A stretch of 64,000 nt of DNA from an uncultured Bacteroidales bacterium (GTDB lineage: Bacteria; Bacteroidota; Bacteroidia; Bacteroidales; UBA932), in the NCBI GenBank assembly GCA_944323825.1, contig CALUTY010000001.1:124001-188000 (forward strand), given 5' to 3'. Positions 34,466-43,005 of the stretch are shown here, piece after piece; the first letter of the stretch is position 1; the number at the start of each line of letters is the position of its first letter. A program made the position numbers and the translations under genes. Under the pieces are notes generated by a model. The model was given only the letters and a program-made list of their open reading frames with translations. It did no database searches and had not been told where the DNA came from.

Positions 34466-37400
34466 ATGGACCGATTAAAGAAACTGCTTACATTGGCGGC
34501 ATGTCTTCCGCTATGCTGGACGGCATCCGCCTCGGATGACTGCATCTGGCACATAGGAAAAGCTGACGGCCGTGCAGAAGAATTTGCATTGGCACCGGCC
34601 GGATTCAGGTCATTTCTCGCAGAAGACTTCGGATACGAAGACAAGTTCTACCTCATAAACCATTCCTCGGAAAGCACTGATTTTCCGTATGTGCTGCCAG
34701 GACCCGCTGACACATGGGGCGGCACATGGCCGACTTCCGGATGGAGGACACATCAGGTCAACATACTTTTCGGGCTGGAGAACGAACCTTCCGCACAAGA
34801 CTATGAGCTGACGGTTGACCTTGCGGATTTCTCAAAACGCTTTCTCCCGCTTGTAAAAATCAGCGTCAATTCCCAGGATGCAAAATTCCAGCTTACGGCT
34901 CCCGGGCACGGACTTTCAGACCAAAGGAAAGCAGGACTTTCCGAGCCGGTCACAGACACCCTGTCACTCACCGGGGACTACGGCACTGCCACTCCATACA
35001 GCATAAAAGTGCCGATACGGCCGGGCGTGCTGAAAAAGGGCGGCAATGAAATCATCATCTCCGTCCTGGAGGGGTCATGGATATTGTTTGACCACATTGC
35101 CCTGGACGGGGCCGGGATAAAGGTGACACAGCCCGGAAAAATGTTCATACGGGACATTGCCACTGCCGATTACCAGATAAGCGACGGAGCGAAAGAATCC
35201 CAGCCCCTCATTGTGGATGTGGAGCATCTTTCAGGAGAACCACTGCTGAGCGTAGAGCTGGACGGGAAAGAGATATTCTCTTCGGAAGTGGAAAAGGGAC
35301 GCTACCAGTTCGAGGCACCGATGCCCGCAGTAAGAAAAAAGAAATCAAGCACATATAGAATCCTGAGCGACGGAAGGGAGATTGCTTCCGGGAAAGTGGT
35401 CCGCACACCGGAAAGGACGCAGACTCTCGCAGACTATGTGGACACGAGAATTGGCACCGCACACTCACGATGGATGATCGCCCCGGGCCCTTGGATGCCG
35501 TTCAGCATGGTGAAAATGAGCCCGGACAACCAGAATGCGGGGTGGCAGGCAGGCTACCAGCCGACCTTCGAAAATGTGGCATGCTTCAGCCATATCCATG
35601 AATGGACTCTGGGAGGACTTGGAATAATGGCAGCGAACGGAAAGCTGGAAACCAGAGCCGGTGACGAGCAGAAGCCTGACGAAGGCTACCGTTCGCGCAT
35701 AGACAAAAGAAGCGAACAGGCAGGCATCGGATATTATTCGGTGAACCTGACCGACTATGACATCAAGGCGGAAATCACAGCCACCACCAGATGCGGAGTC
35801 GAAAGATTCACATTCCCGGCAGACAGAGGGGACGGCAGGATACTGATAGAACTGCGTCCGGAAACCGAATACGGGATCCGGCTGAAAGGAGTCAATGTGA
35901 GAAAGGTCAGCGACAGGCGCATTGAAGGATCTGTACACCAGTTCTCCCCTTATGTATGGAGCCATGATGCGGACCAGGACTATACGGTCAATTTCGTCAT
36001 AGAGTTCAACCGCCCCATCAAGGACATGGGAAGCTGGTGCAATGACGACATAAGCTATGGCATAGAAAAACTGGAAAGCGGAGAATGTGACGCCGCAGGA
36101 CTTTTCATCACATTCGATCCGGAAGAATCGCCCGTAGTGCAGATGCGCTCGGGAATATCACTCGTAAGCGTGGAAAATGCCTCGGAAAATCTGGAGAAGG
36201 AAGTGGCGCTGCCTTTCGGATGGGATTTCGAGGCAGTGGTGCAGAACCAGCTGGACACTTGGAACAGCCTCTTCGGAAGAGTCACCATAAAGACGGCGGA
36301 CAGGCTTGAAAAAGTCCGTTTCTACAACAACATGTACAGGGCCATCTGCAGCCGCAACATCTGGAGTGACATCAACGGGGAATGGGTGTCCACCGACGGA
36401 AAAACACGCAGGGTGGACAATCCTGAAACGGATGTAATGCTCGGATGCGACGCCTTCTGGAACACATTCTGGAACCTCAACCAGTTCTGGAATCTGGTCA
36501 CGCCGGAATGGTCCGGCAAGTGGGCGAAATCCCAGCTTGCAATGTACGATGCCAACGGATGGCTTGCAAAAGGCCCGGCAGGACTGAACTACATACCTGT
36601 AATGGTCGGAGAACATGAAATCCCGCAGATTGTGAGCGCATATCAGATGGGCATCAGGGACTTTGACGCAGAAAAGGCTCTTGAGGCCGCAGTGAAGATG
36701 CAGACAACCCCAGCCCAGAAAGTGTTCAAGGGATATGCCGGCAACAGGGACCTGAAGGCATACATGCAGCATCACTATGTGCCTTATGACAAAGGGCGCT
36801 TCTCCAACACGATGGAATACTCGTACGACGACTGGACAGTCGGGCAGCTTGCCAAGGCACTGGGGAAAGATGACATATATGAAAAATTCAACGAAAGGGG
36901 TTACTGGTGGAAAAATGTCATCAGCGACGAAGGCTGGTGCCACATGAAAGACAGCACCGGCAAATGGCTTCCGGACTTCGACCCGTTCCGCAGCGGAGCC
37001 AACGAGCACTATGTTGAAGGCAATGCATGGCAGCTGACATTCTTTGTGCCGCAGGACATTCCTGCCCTCGTGGAAAAGATAGGAAGGGAAAGGTTCACCG
37101 ACAGACTTCTCTGGGGTTTCAATCAAGACGAGAGCTGGAGATACAACGCGCCGAATGACCAGTATTGGGACCACCCCATAGTACAGGGCAACCAGCAGTC
37201 AATGCATTTCGCATTTCTCTTCAACTACGCCGGCTCCCCATGGCTTACCCAGAAATGGAGCCGTTCCATTCTCGAACGCTATTACGGATGCGGCACGGCC
37301 AACGCCTATCTCGGAGATGAGGACCAGGGGCAGATGAGCGCATGGGCAATAATGGCATCCATAGGATTGTTCCAGACCGACGGCGGATGCAGCACCGAGC

Positions 37401-37651
37401 CGGCGTACGAAATCGCAAGTCCGCTTTTCGAAGAGGTCACAATAGACCTCGGAGGACGTTACGGCCGCGGGCAGAAATTCATCATCAAGGCAGAAAATGC
37501 CTCCAGAAACAACATCTATGTCCAGGGGGCAACACTCAACGGCAAGCCGCTTGATTCTTTCAGATTCCCTGCCTCCGAACTGCTCAAGGGAGGAGAACTG
37601 GTGCTGGAGATGGGTGCGGAACCGGACATGTCCTGGGGAAATGCCCGGTGA
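34466..37651 (+). CDS. GH92 alpha-mannosidase with N-terminal accessory domain
   Basis: 1061 residues; a bare GH92 is about 750. A signal peptide (LAACLPLCWTASA) directs export. Residues about 25-235 form a beta-rich domain like the last domain of PL4 rhamnogalacturonan lyases (TWGGTWPTSGWRTHQVNILF, WILFDHIAL), probably carbohydrate-binding. GH92 starts near residue 320 (DYVDTRIGTAHS, CFSHIHEWTLGGLGI). The catalytic acid is E851 in HYVEGNAWQ, and the DEDQGQMSAW loop holds the aspartates of the catalytic base. Such enzymes are calcium-dependent and release mannose from N-glycans or mannans. The only carbohydrate-active enzyme in the window, it stands beside the mannose kinase, isomerase and transporter genes. 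Confidence 0.92.
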   Translation: MDRLKKLLTLAACLPLCWTASASDDCIWHIGKADGRAEEFALAPAGFRSFLAEDFGYEDKFYLINHSSESTDFPYVLPGPADTWGGTWPTSGWRTHQVNILFGLENEPSAQDYELTVDLADFSKRFLPLVKISVNSQDAKFQLTAPGHGLSDQRKAGLSEPVTDTLSLTGDYGTATPYSIKVPIRPGVLKKGGNEIIISVLEGSWILFDHIALDGAGIKVTQPGKMFIRDIATADYQISDGAKESQPLIVDVEHLSGEPLLSVELDGKEIFSSEVEKGRYQFEAPMPAVRKKKSSTYRILSDGREIASGKVVRTPERTQTLADYVDTRIGTAHSRWMIAPGPWMPFSMVKMSPDNQNAGWQAGYQPTFENVACFSHIHEWTLGGLGIMAANGKLETRAGDEQKPDEGYRSRIDKRSEQAGIGYYSVNLTDYDIKAEITATTRCGVERFTFPADRGDGRILIELRPETEYGIRLKGVNVRKVSDRRIEGSVHQFSPYVWSHDADQDYTVNFVIEFNRPIKDMGSWCNDDISYGIEKLESGECDAAGLFITFDPEESPVVQMRSGISLVSVENASENLEKEVALPFGWDFEAVVQNQLDTWNSLFGRVTIKTADRLEKVRFYNNMYRAICSRNIWSDINGEWVSTDGKTRRVDNPETDVMLGCDAFWNTFWNLNQFWNLVTPEWSGKWAKSQLAMYDANGWLAKGPAGLNYIPVMVGEHEIPQIVSAYQMGIRDFDAEKALEAAVKMQTTPAQKVFKGYAGNRDLKAYMQHHYVPYDKGRFSNTMEYSYDDWTVGQLAKALGKDDIYEKFNERGYWWKNVISDEGWCHMKDSTGKWLPDFDPFRSGANEHYVEGNAWQLTFFVPQDIPALVEKIGRERFTDRLLWGFNQDESWRYNAPNDQYWDHPIVQGNQQSMHFAFLFNYAGSPWLTQKWSRSILERYYGCGTANAYLGDEDQGQMSAWAIMASIGLFQTDGGCSTEPAYEIASPLFEEVTIDLGGRYGRGQKFIIKAENASRNNIYVQGATLNGKPLDSFRFPASELLKGGELVLEMGAEPDMSWGNAR

Positions 37652-37672
37652 TTTCAAAATGACATTGCAGAC

Positions 37673-37706
37673 AAAATAAGCCGGCCCTGATGGACCGGCT
37701 ATTTTA
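37673..37706. terminator. Bidirectional terminator between GH92 and MFS genes
   Basis: AGCCGG-CC and GG-A-CCGGCT arms around a short loop, with AAAATA on one side and TATTTTATT on the other, so it can end transcription from either gene. It lies in the 73-base convergent gap. Confidence 0.85.
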
Positions 37707-37724
37707 TTATTATGGTGCGTATGG

Positions 37725-38900
37725 CTATGCCTTTTTCAGCCAGAAAGAGCAGAATGTCAGATATGCCATGCATACGGCAATGACAATAACGGAACCTGTC
37801 TGATTGCCGATGAGGTCCGTAAGCAGCCCCATGACAGGAGGGATGACTGCCCCTCCGGATACGCCCATTATCATGAGACCGGAAATTTCATTGGCCTTGT
37901 CCGGACGGCTCTTCATCGCCTGGGAATAGATTACGGAAAAGATGCTGGAACAGAAAAAGCCTATGCAGCCAATGATGACCATTATCAGGGCGGTATTCCC
38001 GGCAAAGGCCAAAGCCACGATTGCGGCCATTGCGACAAGGATATTTATCCTGAAGTATGTCACATCTCTGACCCTGGCCAGAAGGAAGGAACCTGTCAGG
38101 GCACCTGCCGTCCGGCACACGAAATAGAGGCTGGAACCGAGACCTGCCTGATCGACGGACATCCCGTCCCTCTCCATGAGGAGCTTAGGGGCAAGGGTAT
38201 TCGTCCCCACATCCACACCCACGACAAAGAATATCCCGAGGAACAGGAGAAGCACTGTCCTGTCCTTCAGAAGAGAAAATACGGCACCGGACGAAGATGT
38301 ACCGGAAGATACCGTTTCCCTCTTCACATCTGTGAACATGAGCCATATCATCGAAAGCAGGGTGACTGCCGCAAATATCGGGAAGAGATAACGCCACTCC
38401 CCGAATACGCTGACGGCAAAGGCCGCGATGAACGGTCCGCAGAAAGACGACACCGCCTTTATCACCTGCCCGGCCGTAAGCATGCTCGTAAGCCTGGCTC
38501 CGGACACGACATTTGTGAGAAGAGGATTCAAGGAAACCTGAAGCATGGTATTTCCCACTCCCAGCAGAACAAAGCCCGCCATGCAAGAGGCGAAACTGTA
38601 ATGCACAAACGGGATGAGCATCCCGACAAAGGTGACAATATTGCTCAGCTGTACCATGGCCTTTCTTCCCACCCTGTTCATCCACATGGCGGACGGCACT
38701 GATATCAGCAGAAACCAGATGAACACCATGGAAGGGATGAACCCGGCCACGGTCTCGCTGAGTCCGAAATCCTGCTTCACATAACTCGTGGCTATCCCGA
38801 CCACATCGCAGAAACCCATTACAAAGAATCCGAAAAGGACGGGAAGGACCTTTGCGAAAGATGATTTTTCAGACATGATTGCAGTCCGTTTTTCAGTCAT
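37725..38900 (-). CDS. MFS sugar transporter, FucP/GluP-like
   Basis: 391 residues with about twelve membrane spans. MGFCDVVGIATSYVKQDFGLSETVAGFIPSM is shared here only in part (VGIATSYVKQDFGLSE); the phrases NRVGRKAMVQLSN and PDKANEISGLMIMGVSGGAVIPPVMG resemble the FucP/GluP group of proton-sugar symporters. Its ATG overlaps the GntR stop by 8 bases (ATGACTGA), so the two are coupled. A role in mannose uptake is inferred from the neighbours. An alternative start is at 38876. Confidence 0.85.
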   Translation of the reverse strand: MTEKRTAIMSEKSSFAKVLPVLFGFFVMGFCDVVGIATSYVKQDFGLSETVAGFIPSMVFIWFLLISVPSAMWMNRVGRKAMVQLSNIVTFVGMLIPFVHYSFASCMAGFVLLGVGNTMLQVSLNPLLTNVVSGARLTSMLTAGQVIKAVSSFCGPFIAAFAVSVFGEWRYLFPIFAAVTLLSMIWLMFTDVKRETVSSGTSSSGAVFSLLKDRTVLLLFLGIFFVVGVDVGTNTLAPKLLMERDGMSVDQAGLGSSLYFVCRTAGALTGSFLLARVRDVTYFRINILVAMAAIVALAFAGNTALIMVIIGCIGFFCSSIFSVIYSQAMKSRPDKANEISGLMIMGVSGGAVIPPVMGLLTDLIGNQTGSVIVIAVCMAYLTFCSFWLKKA

Positions 38901-39624
38901 TTGTAAATTCTATGGAATATGTGAAGCTGTCTGCCCTGTAATAGCCGACATTATACTCCACCGGTTTGCCGTCCCTGTCAAGGACAAAACGCTTGCGCAC
39001 AAGCACAGGATCCCCTTCAGAAATTCCGAGCTTCTGCGCCATTCCGGCACTCGCCCCCCTCGCGTAGATCATCTCCTTTGATGTCTTCACAAAAACCCCG
39101 TACTTGCTTTCAAGAATCTCATAAAGAGGGAGAGACATGTCATCCTCGACCGACATCGGAATGTCAGGATTGAAATAGGATATGAAATAGACAAACGGAA
39201 GGCCGGGCTTGCCGCGCAGCCGTTCCAGACAAAGCAGGGAAGTCTCCGGCTTGATGCCGAAGAATTTCAATGCCTCTTCCGGAGCGGGCCTGTAGCTTAT
39301 ATGCAGCTCGAAATTCTGGACTTTCATCCCGAGCGACCTCATTTCCTGGGAAAAGCTTTTCCAGTTTCTGGCATTGCTCATCACATTCTGGCTTGCGACC
39401 GTCGTGCCGACCCCCTTCTTGCGGACAAGAAGTCCCTCATTGACAAGCTTGTTTATGGCCTGACGGAGAGTATTCCTGGAAATGTCCAGCTTCTGCGAAA
39501 GTTCCACTTCATTCGGAAGAAGCTTGCCCTTGCGGTATTCTTCCTGGCTGATCATATTGCGAATGAACTCCTCTGCCTGAACATGCAAAGGCACCGATGA
39601 ATTGTGGTCCAGCTGATAATCCAT
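38893..39624 (-). CDS. GntR family repressor with UTRA domain
   Basis: 243 residues. A winged helix-turn-helix (about 8-78; LPNEVELSQKLDISRNTLRQ and then AINKLVNEGLLVRKKGVGT) is followed by a UTRA effector domain (about 95-238; LERLRGKPGLPFVYFISYF, MIYARGASAGMAQKLGISEGDPVLV). This is the HutC-type layout that senses sugar phosphates or similar ligands. It stands between the isomerase and the transporter genes, with its own promoter overlapped by a WTGT-N4-ACAW palindrome, which suggests self-repression and control of the locus. A mannose-derived ligand is inferred. Confidence 0.9.
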   Translation of the reverse strand: MDYQLDHNSSVPLHVQAEEFIRNMISQEEYRKGKLLPNEVELSQKLDISRNTLRQAINKLVNEGLLVRKKGVGTTVASQNVMSNARNWKSFSQEMRSLGMKVQNFELHISYRPAPEEALKFFGIKPETSLLCLERLRGKPGLPFVYFISYFNPDIPMSVEDDMSLPLYEILESKYGVFVKTSKEMIYARGASAGMAQKLGISEGDPVLVRKRFVLDRDGKPVEYNVGYYRADSFTYSIEFTND

Positions 39625-39643
39625 AATGAAAATGTTTAATTAC

Positions 39644-39655
39644 ATGTACAGACAA
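39644..39655. promoter_or_regulatory. Candidate GntR operator at its own promoter
   Basis: ATGT-ACAG-ACAA (plus strand), or TTGT-CTGT-ACAT read toward the gene. It overlaps the -7 box (39653-39660) and the expected transcription start. Confidence 0.5.
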
Positions 39656-39683
39656 ACATACATAATATTGGCGAAAAATCCAA
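39653..39683 (-). promoter_or_regulatory. Promoter of gntR and the MFS gene
   Basis: TTG at 39681-39683, a 20-base spacer, and TATGTTTG (39653-39660) on the minus strand. It lies in the 68-base gap after the isomerase gene, 28 bases before the start codon. Confidence 0.6.
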
Positions 39684-39692
39684 TACCCGGAC

Positions 39693-41462
39693 CTATTTCA
39701 TGAACGCCTTCACCAGCATTATTTCCCTGCCGGAAGTATTCACAATGCTGTATGAGCCTGCCGCAGCTGAAATCACCAGAGTCTCGGCATAGCTCAAATG
39801 GAATGTCTTCCCTCCGGAAGTCACCACATCAGCCGTCTCGCCCTCCACAAGATTGAGGACATGGCATTTATCCCCTGTAAGGACCTCAACCTGCGACCCG
39901 GTTCCTATCCTGTACCTGTGCACATCGTATGAATGAGCCGGATGCGTAGGCATGTGCCACAGTTCCCAGCCTGCGCCCTTTTCCATAAGCACCGGATGAC
40001 ATACATGCTCCTTCCTGATCTTCTCCCCCTTGCGGTCAAAGCAGAGGTTCTGCATGGCACGGCTGATGTTGAGCGGCCTCGGCCTGCCGTCGAGATCAAG
40101 GGACAGCCAGTCATACATCTTGAAGGTGAAGATATATGGAGTGGTGCTGATCTCAAGCACAAGATTGTTCCTGCCCGAACTGTGAAGGGTGCCCGGAGGA
40201 ATCAGGAACAGGTCATGCCTGTGTGCCTTTTCGGCATTGATGTACCTTTTGACATCCAGTGGGGTTCCATTGTGGAAACTGTCATTCAACGCCTTCTCGA
40301 ATTCAGACGGGACTATGTCCTCCTGAAAGCCGAGATATACCACGGAATCAGGACAGGTGTCCAGGATATAATATGTCTCCTCCTGTGTAAGCACCTCTCC
40401 GAAATTCTTCTGAATGAAATCCTTATGCGGATGGCACTGGATGGAGAGGTTTCCCCCGTCAAAATTGTCGAGATAATCCATCCTTATGGGAAATTCGTCA
40501 CCGTATTCCCTGTAGCACCCGGTCCCGACCACATTCCTGCCTGCCTCATACATCAGCGAATCAAAAGAAATTTCAAGCATCTTCTTCCCGCTGCTGAATA
40601 TGAGCCCGTTCTCAGGCACGATCAATTCAAATGACCACGCATAGTTCGGCACGTCCTGAGCGAGTGACCTTATGTGATTCTTTATCCACTGGCCGCCCCA
40701 TGCCCCAGGCTCGAACCACGGGCGCACACGGAACCCGTTTTCAGACATTTCCCGCAGCCCTCTCCGGACATCATCTCCGGATGCCCATGTGATGTCCTTC
40801 TCACGCTGGCCGTCGACGAATATGTCAATGTCCGGCATAAGCGTCTTCTTGTGACGGTTGAGCACGACCCAATCCACAAAATAGAAACGCTTGTACATCT
40901 TTTTCGGCGCTGCAGGTGCAGATGCCCCGAAATTGGTTATGCTTGCGGCCCTCGCCCGGAACTGTATCTCGTTTTTCGGTATGTCGATATAGACCAGAAG
41001 ACCGTCCCAGCCTGCCAATGCCGCTCCGGGCCCGTATATGATATTCAATTGTGCATTTTCATCCGGCCTGATTGCCGCCAGCCTTCCGGCATCGAAATAG
41101 TCGCTGACATGGAAAGGCGCCCTGAAGCCGAAAATGGGGTCATCCCCTCCGAGATAAGGCTCTATCATTGCATCGATGTCGTCCTCGGCCTTCATTGCGG
41201 CACTGACATTCCACCACACCGGCTTCACGCCTATTGACGAAAACGCCTTGTCAAGCTCCCCGACAAAAATGTCGAACCTCACCCCGGCATAACCGTCTAT
41301 GATGACATTCCTGTTTCCGGCCATTATTTCTGCCAATGACACATAATCGGAAAAAATCCGGTCTTCTCCGAGGTCGAATACCGGATAGATGTCATAAGCA
41401 TCCCCGGCTTCCACCTTTTCCACCGGCAGGATGTATTGTGTAGTTTTTCTCAATACAGACAT
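39693..41462 (-). CDS. manA: Long class I mannose-6-phosphate isomerase
   Basis: 589 residues, well above the 300-400 of ordinary ManA. The C-terminal part (about 240-589) is the type I phosphomannose isomerase cupin fold, with zinc ligands seen as Q342 and H344 (LSIQCHPHKDF), a glutamate in EETYYIL (about 361-362), and H427 in PPGTLHSSG. The N-terminal 230 residues are a separate domain without a clear P-loop; NVIIDGYAGVRFD suggests a degenerate nucleoside-kinase-like fold. The enzyme should turn mannose 6-phosphate into fructose 6-phosphate. It starts 20 bases after the ROK kinase, in the same operon. Confidence 0.87.
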   Translation of the reverse strand: MSVLRKTTQYILPVEKVEAGDAYDIYPVFDLGEDRIFSDYVSLAEIMAGNRNVIIDGYAGVRFDIFVGELDKAFSSIGVKPVWWNVSAAMKAEDDIDAMIEPYLGGDDPIFGFRAPFHVSDYFDAGRLAAIRPDENAQLNIIYGPGAALAGWDGLLVYIDIPKNEIQFRARAASITNFGASAPAAPKKMYKRFYFVDWVVLNRHKKTLMPDIDIFVDGQREKDITWASGDDVRRGLREMSENGFRVRPWFEPGAWGGQWIKNHIRSLAQDVPNYAWSFELIVPENGLIFSSGKKMLEISFDSLMYEAGRNVVGTGCYREYGDEFPIRMDYLDNFDGGNLSIQCHPHKDFIQKNFGEVLTQEETYYILDTCPDSVVYLGFQEDIVPSEFEKALNDSFHNGTPLDVKRYINAEKAHRHDLFLIPPGTLHSSGRNNLVLEISTTPYIFTFKMYDWLSLDLDGRPRPLNISRAMQNLCFDRKGEKIRKEHVCHPVLMEKGAGWELWHMPTHPAHSYDVHRYRIGTGSQVEVLTGDKCHVLNLVEGETADVVTSGGKTFHLSYAETLVISAAAGSYSIVNTSGREIMLVKAFMK

Positions 41463-41482
41463 ATTTTCTTAATTTACCTTTA

Positions 41483-42388
41483 TCAGATGAAAAGCGATGC
41501 GGCCCCGATCATGGCAGCCCTGTCCCGGAGAAGTGAAGTCCGCACGGCAGCACGGCAGCCCCTCTCCTCAAGCCCTTTTTCCAGCTCCGGTCCGAAAAAC
41601 GGCCATGCACGCGAAATGTTTCCTCCGAGGACAAGCATGTCAGCCCTGAAGCCGGCAAGAAGAGGAGCGATGAATCCGGCAAGACGCCGACCATATTCCG
41701 AGAACAGGTCTGCAGCATTCCTGTCCCCGGCAGCACACCTGGCGGCAACCTCCTTCGCTCCGGCAATCTCCATTCCTGAAATCTCCCTATAACGGCGGCA
41801 GATCCACCTGGTGGAAAAGGCCTCGTCAGCAATCCCGTCCTCAAAAGGGAGATGATACACCCAGCCGTTTTCCGGGACTTCATCACCGCTTTCGACCAGA
41901 CGGTTTCCGCACACGAATCCGGAACCCACTCCTGTCCCCAAAGTGATGGCAACAACCCGATCTGCCCCTCGGCCCGCACCTCCGGCACATTCCCCCAAAG
42001 CAAAGGCCGAGGCGTCATTCAGAAACCTGAATGAATCCATACCATGGCTGCGCAGCCGCGAGGACAATGAAGTCTTCAAGTCAAGTCCATATATCCTTTC
42101 ATATTTTCCCACACCGTTCACCTTGGATATGCCGTTAGGGTAGTCAAACGGGCCGGGGAAAGCCAGCCCCACCCCTTCCACGGTCCCGTCCTCCACCGGT
42201 TCAAGGGATTGCAATATATTGGAAGACAAGATGTCAAGGATTGCAGCGGCATCTGCTCCACTATCCAACGGAGTTTCAGATACGCATCCTGCAATCTCTC
42301 CCGTCGCAAGCGAAACGACGGCAGAGCAGACATGGCTTCCTCCTACATCCACCCCTATCGCAAATCTCATGTTTTTCTGCAGACTCAT
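41483..42388 (-). CDS. ROK family sugar kinase, probable mannokinase
   Basis: 301 residues from the ATG at 42388; MRFAIGVDVGGSHV at 42370 is an alternative. ASKHA fold: GVDVGGSHVCSAVV, GLAFPGPFDYPNGISK, the catalytic aspartate in FLNDASAFALGE, and ITLGTGVGSGFV. The CxCGxxGC zinc motif of most ROK kinases is absent; the segment reads VPENGWVYHLPFEDG instead. Beside a GH92 mannosidase and a mannose-6-phosphate isomerase, phosphorylation of mannose is the likely role. It heads the kinase-isomerase operon with a good promoter. Confidence 0.85.
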   Translation of the reverse strand: MSLQKNMRFAIGVDVGGSHVCSAVVSLATGEIAGCVSETPLDSGADAAAILDILSSNILQSLEPVEDGTVEGVGLAFPGPFDYPNGISKVNGVGKYERIYGLDLKTSLSSRLRSHGMDSFRFLNDASAFALGECAGGAGRGADRVVAITLGTGVGSGFVCGNRLVESGDEVPENGWVYHLPFEDGIADEAFSTRWICRRYREISGMEIAGAKEVAARCAAGDRNAADLFSEYGRRLAGFIAPLLAGFRADMLVLGGNISRAWPFFGPELEKGLEERGCRAAVRTSLLRDRAAMIGAASLFI

Positions 42389-42422
42389 CAGTGACAAAAT
42401 TATTATTCTACATATTTATATA

Positions 42423-42434
42423 TGTTCATACATT
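42423..42434. promoter_or_regulatory. Candidate GntR operator at the ROK kinase promoter
   Basis: ATGT-ATGA-ACAT on the minus strand, placed 9 bases past the -7 box and over the expected start of transcription. Part of a 15-base identity with 34249-34263. Confidence 0.5.
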
Positions 42435-42443
42435 TTGCTCCCA

Positions 42444-42475
42444 CAAAAATAGAAAAGAATTTAACATATACAAAA
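42444..42475 (-). promoter_or_regulatory. Promoter of the ROK kinase-manA operon
   Basis: TTTTG (42471-42475), a 19-base spacer and TATTTTTG (42444-42451), a full match to the Bacteroidota consensus. Between this and the tRNA-Ser promoter nothing further was recognised. Confidence 0.75.
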
Positions 42476-42646
42476 TTTGTTTTACATCGGCCATTCCACC
42501 AGCAAGGTGGACACTCCCTATGTACCATCATGAAATTCCGGTCTGAATCCTGATGCATACCATTTATGAAGTGACGGAAAAGCCGCGGTACAACGATTGT
42601 TCCACGGTTTTTGACAAAAACAATGACAACGGAATGAAATAAATGC

Positions 42647-42654
42647 TATTTTTG
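42647..42654 (+). promoter_or_regulatory. tRNA-Ser -7 promoter box
   Basis: TATTTTTG, 11 bases before the tRNA 5' end, so transcription starts at or just before the tRNA. No TTG at 19 bp. Confidence 0.5.
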
Positions 42655-42665
42655 CACAGAATAAT

Positions 42666-42752
42666 GGAAAGATGCCGGAGTGGTCGATCGGGCCGCACTC
42701 GAAATGCGGTGAACGCGCAAGTGTTCCCAGAGTTCGAATCTCTGTCTTTCCG
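42666..42752 (+). tRNA. tRNA-Ser (CGA)
   Basis: 87 nt including the discriminator G; CCA is not encoded. The acceptor stem GGAAAGA pairs with TCTTTCC, the anticodon loop is CTCGAAA (CGA, reading UCG), a long class II variable arm follows (about GGTGAACGCGCAAGTGTTCC, in two parts), and the T arm is CAGAG-TTCGAAT-CTCTG. A run of hairpins follows directly. Confidence 0.94.
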
Positions 42753-42778
42753 CAGAACGCAAAGAGGATGGGTCAAAA

Positions 42779-42944
42779 GTCCCGAAGGGACCGCGACCGG
42801 AGGGAGCGAGATCCCCCTAATAGGGGTCGTGAGCGGTTTATGAGAATGTCCAGTGGACATTCGAAAGCGAGCAGAGGGGTTTAGACGGGTCCAGTCTTTC
42901 GAAGAAAGACGTTTGAGGGTTACCAAAAGCCTTTTTGGTCACCC
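42779..42944 (+). repeat. Array of five hairpins downstream of tRNA-Ser
   Basis: In order: GTCCC-GAA-GGGAC (42779-42791); GATCCCC/GGGGTC with one wobble (42810-42828); GAATGTCCA-G-TGGACATTC, a perfect 9-bp stem (42844-42862); GTCTTTC-GAA-GAAAGAC (42894-42910); and GGGTTACCAAAA/TTTTTGGTCACCC (42917-42944), terminator-like. The spacers share a phrase: GCGACCGGAGGG, GTGAGCGG, GCGAGCAGAGGG. No coding frame of quality crosses it. The last hairpin can serve both the tRNA and the convergent kinase gene; the rest is unexplained. Confidence 0.7.
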
Positions 42945-43005
42945 TCTTTAACATAATATCGGCCGTCATTGCGGGACGGAATTGCCCGCAGGCATACAGA
43001 GAATG

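Noticed and set aside
36158..37174. 338-residue frame opposite the GH92 gene
   Set aside because: Antisense shadow; the GH92 catalytic residues on the plus strand show which strand is coding.
42666..42944. tRNA-Ser as an integration site of an element
   Set aside because: The gene is followed by hairpins and a sugar kinase; no integrase and no second copy of the tRNA 3' end was found in the window.
42779..42944. CRISPR array
   Set aside because: The stems differ in sequence, repeats are not of constant length, spacers are not unique, and no cas gene is present.
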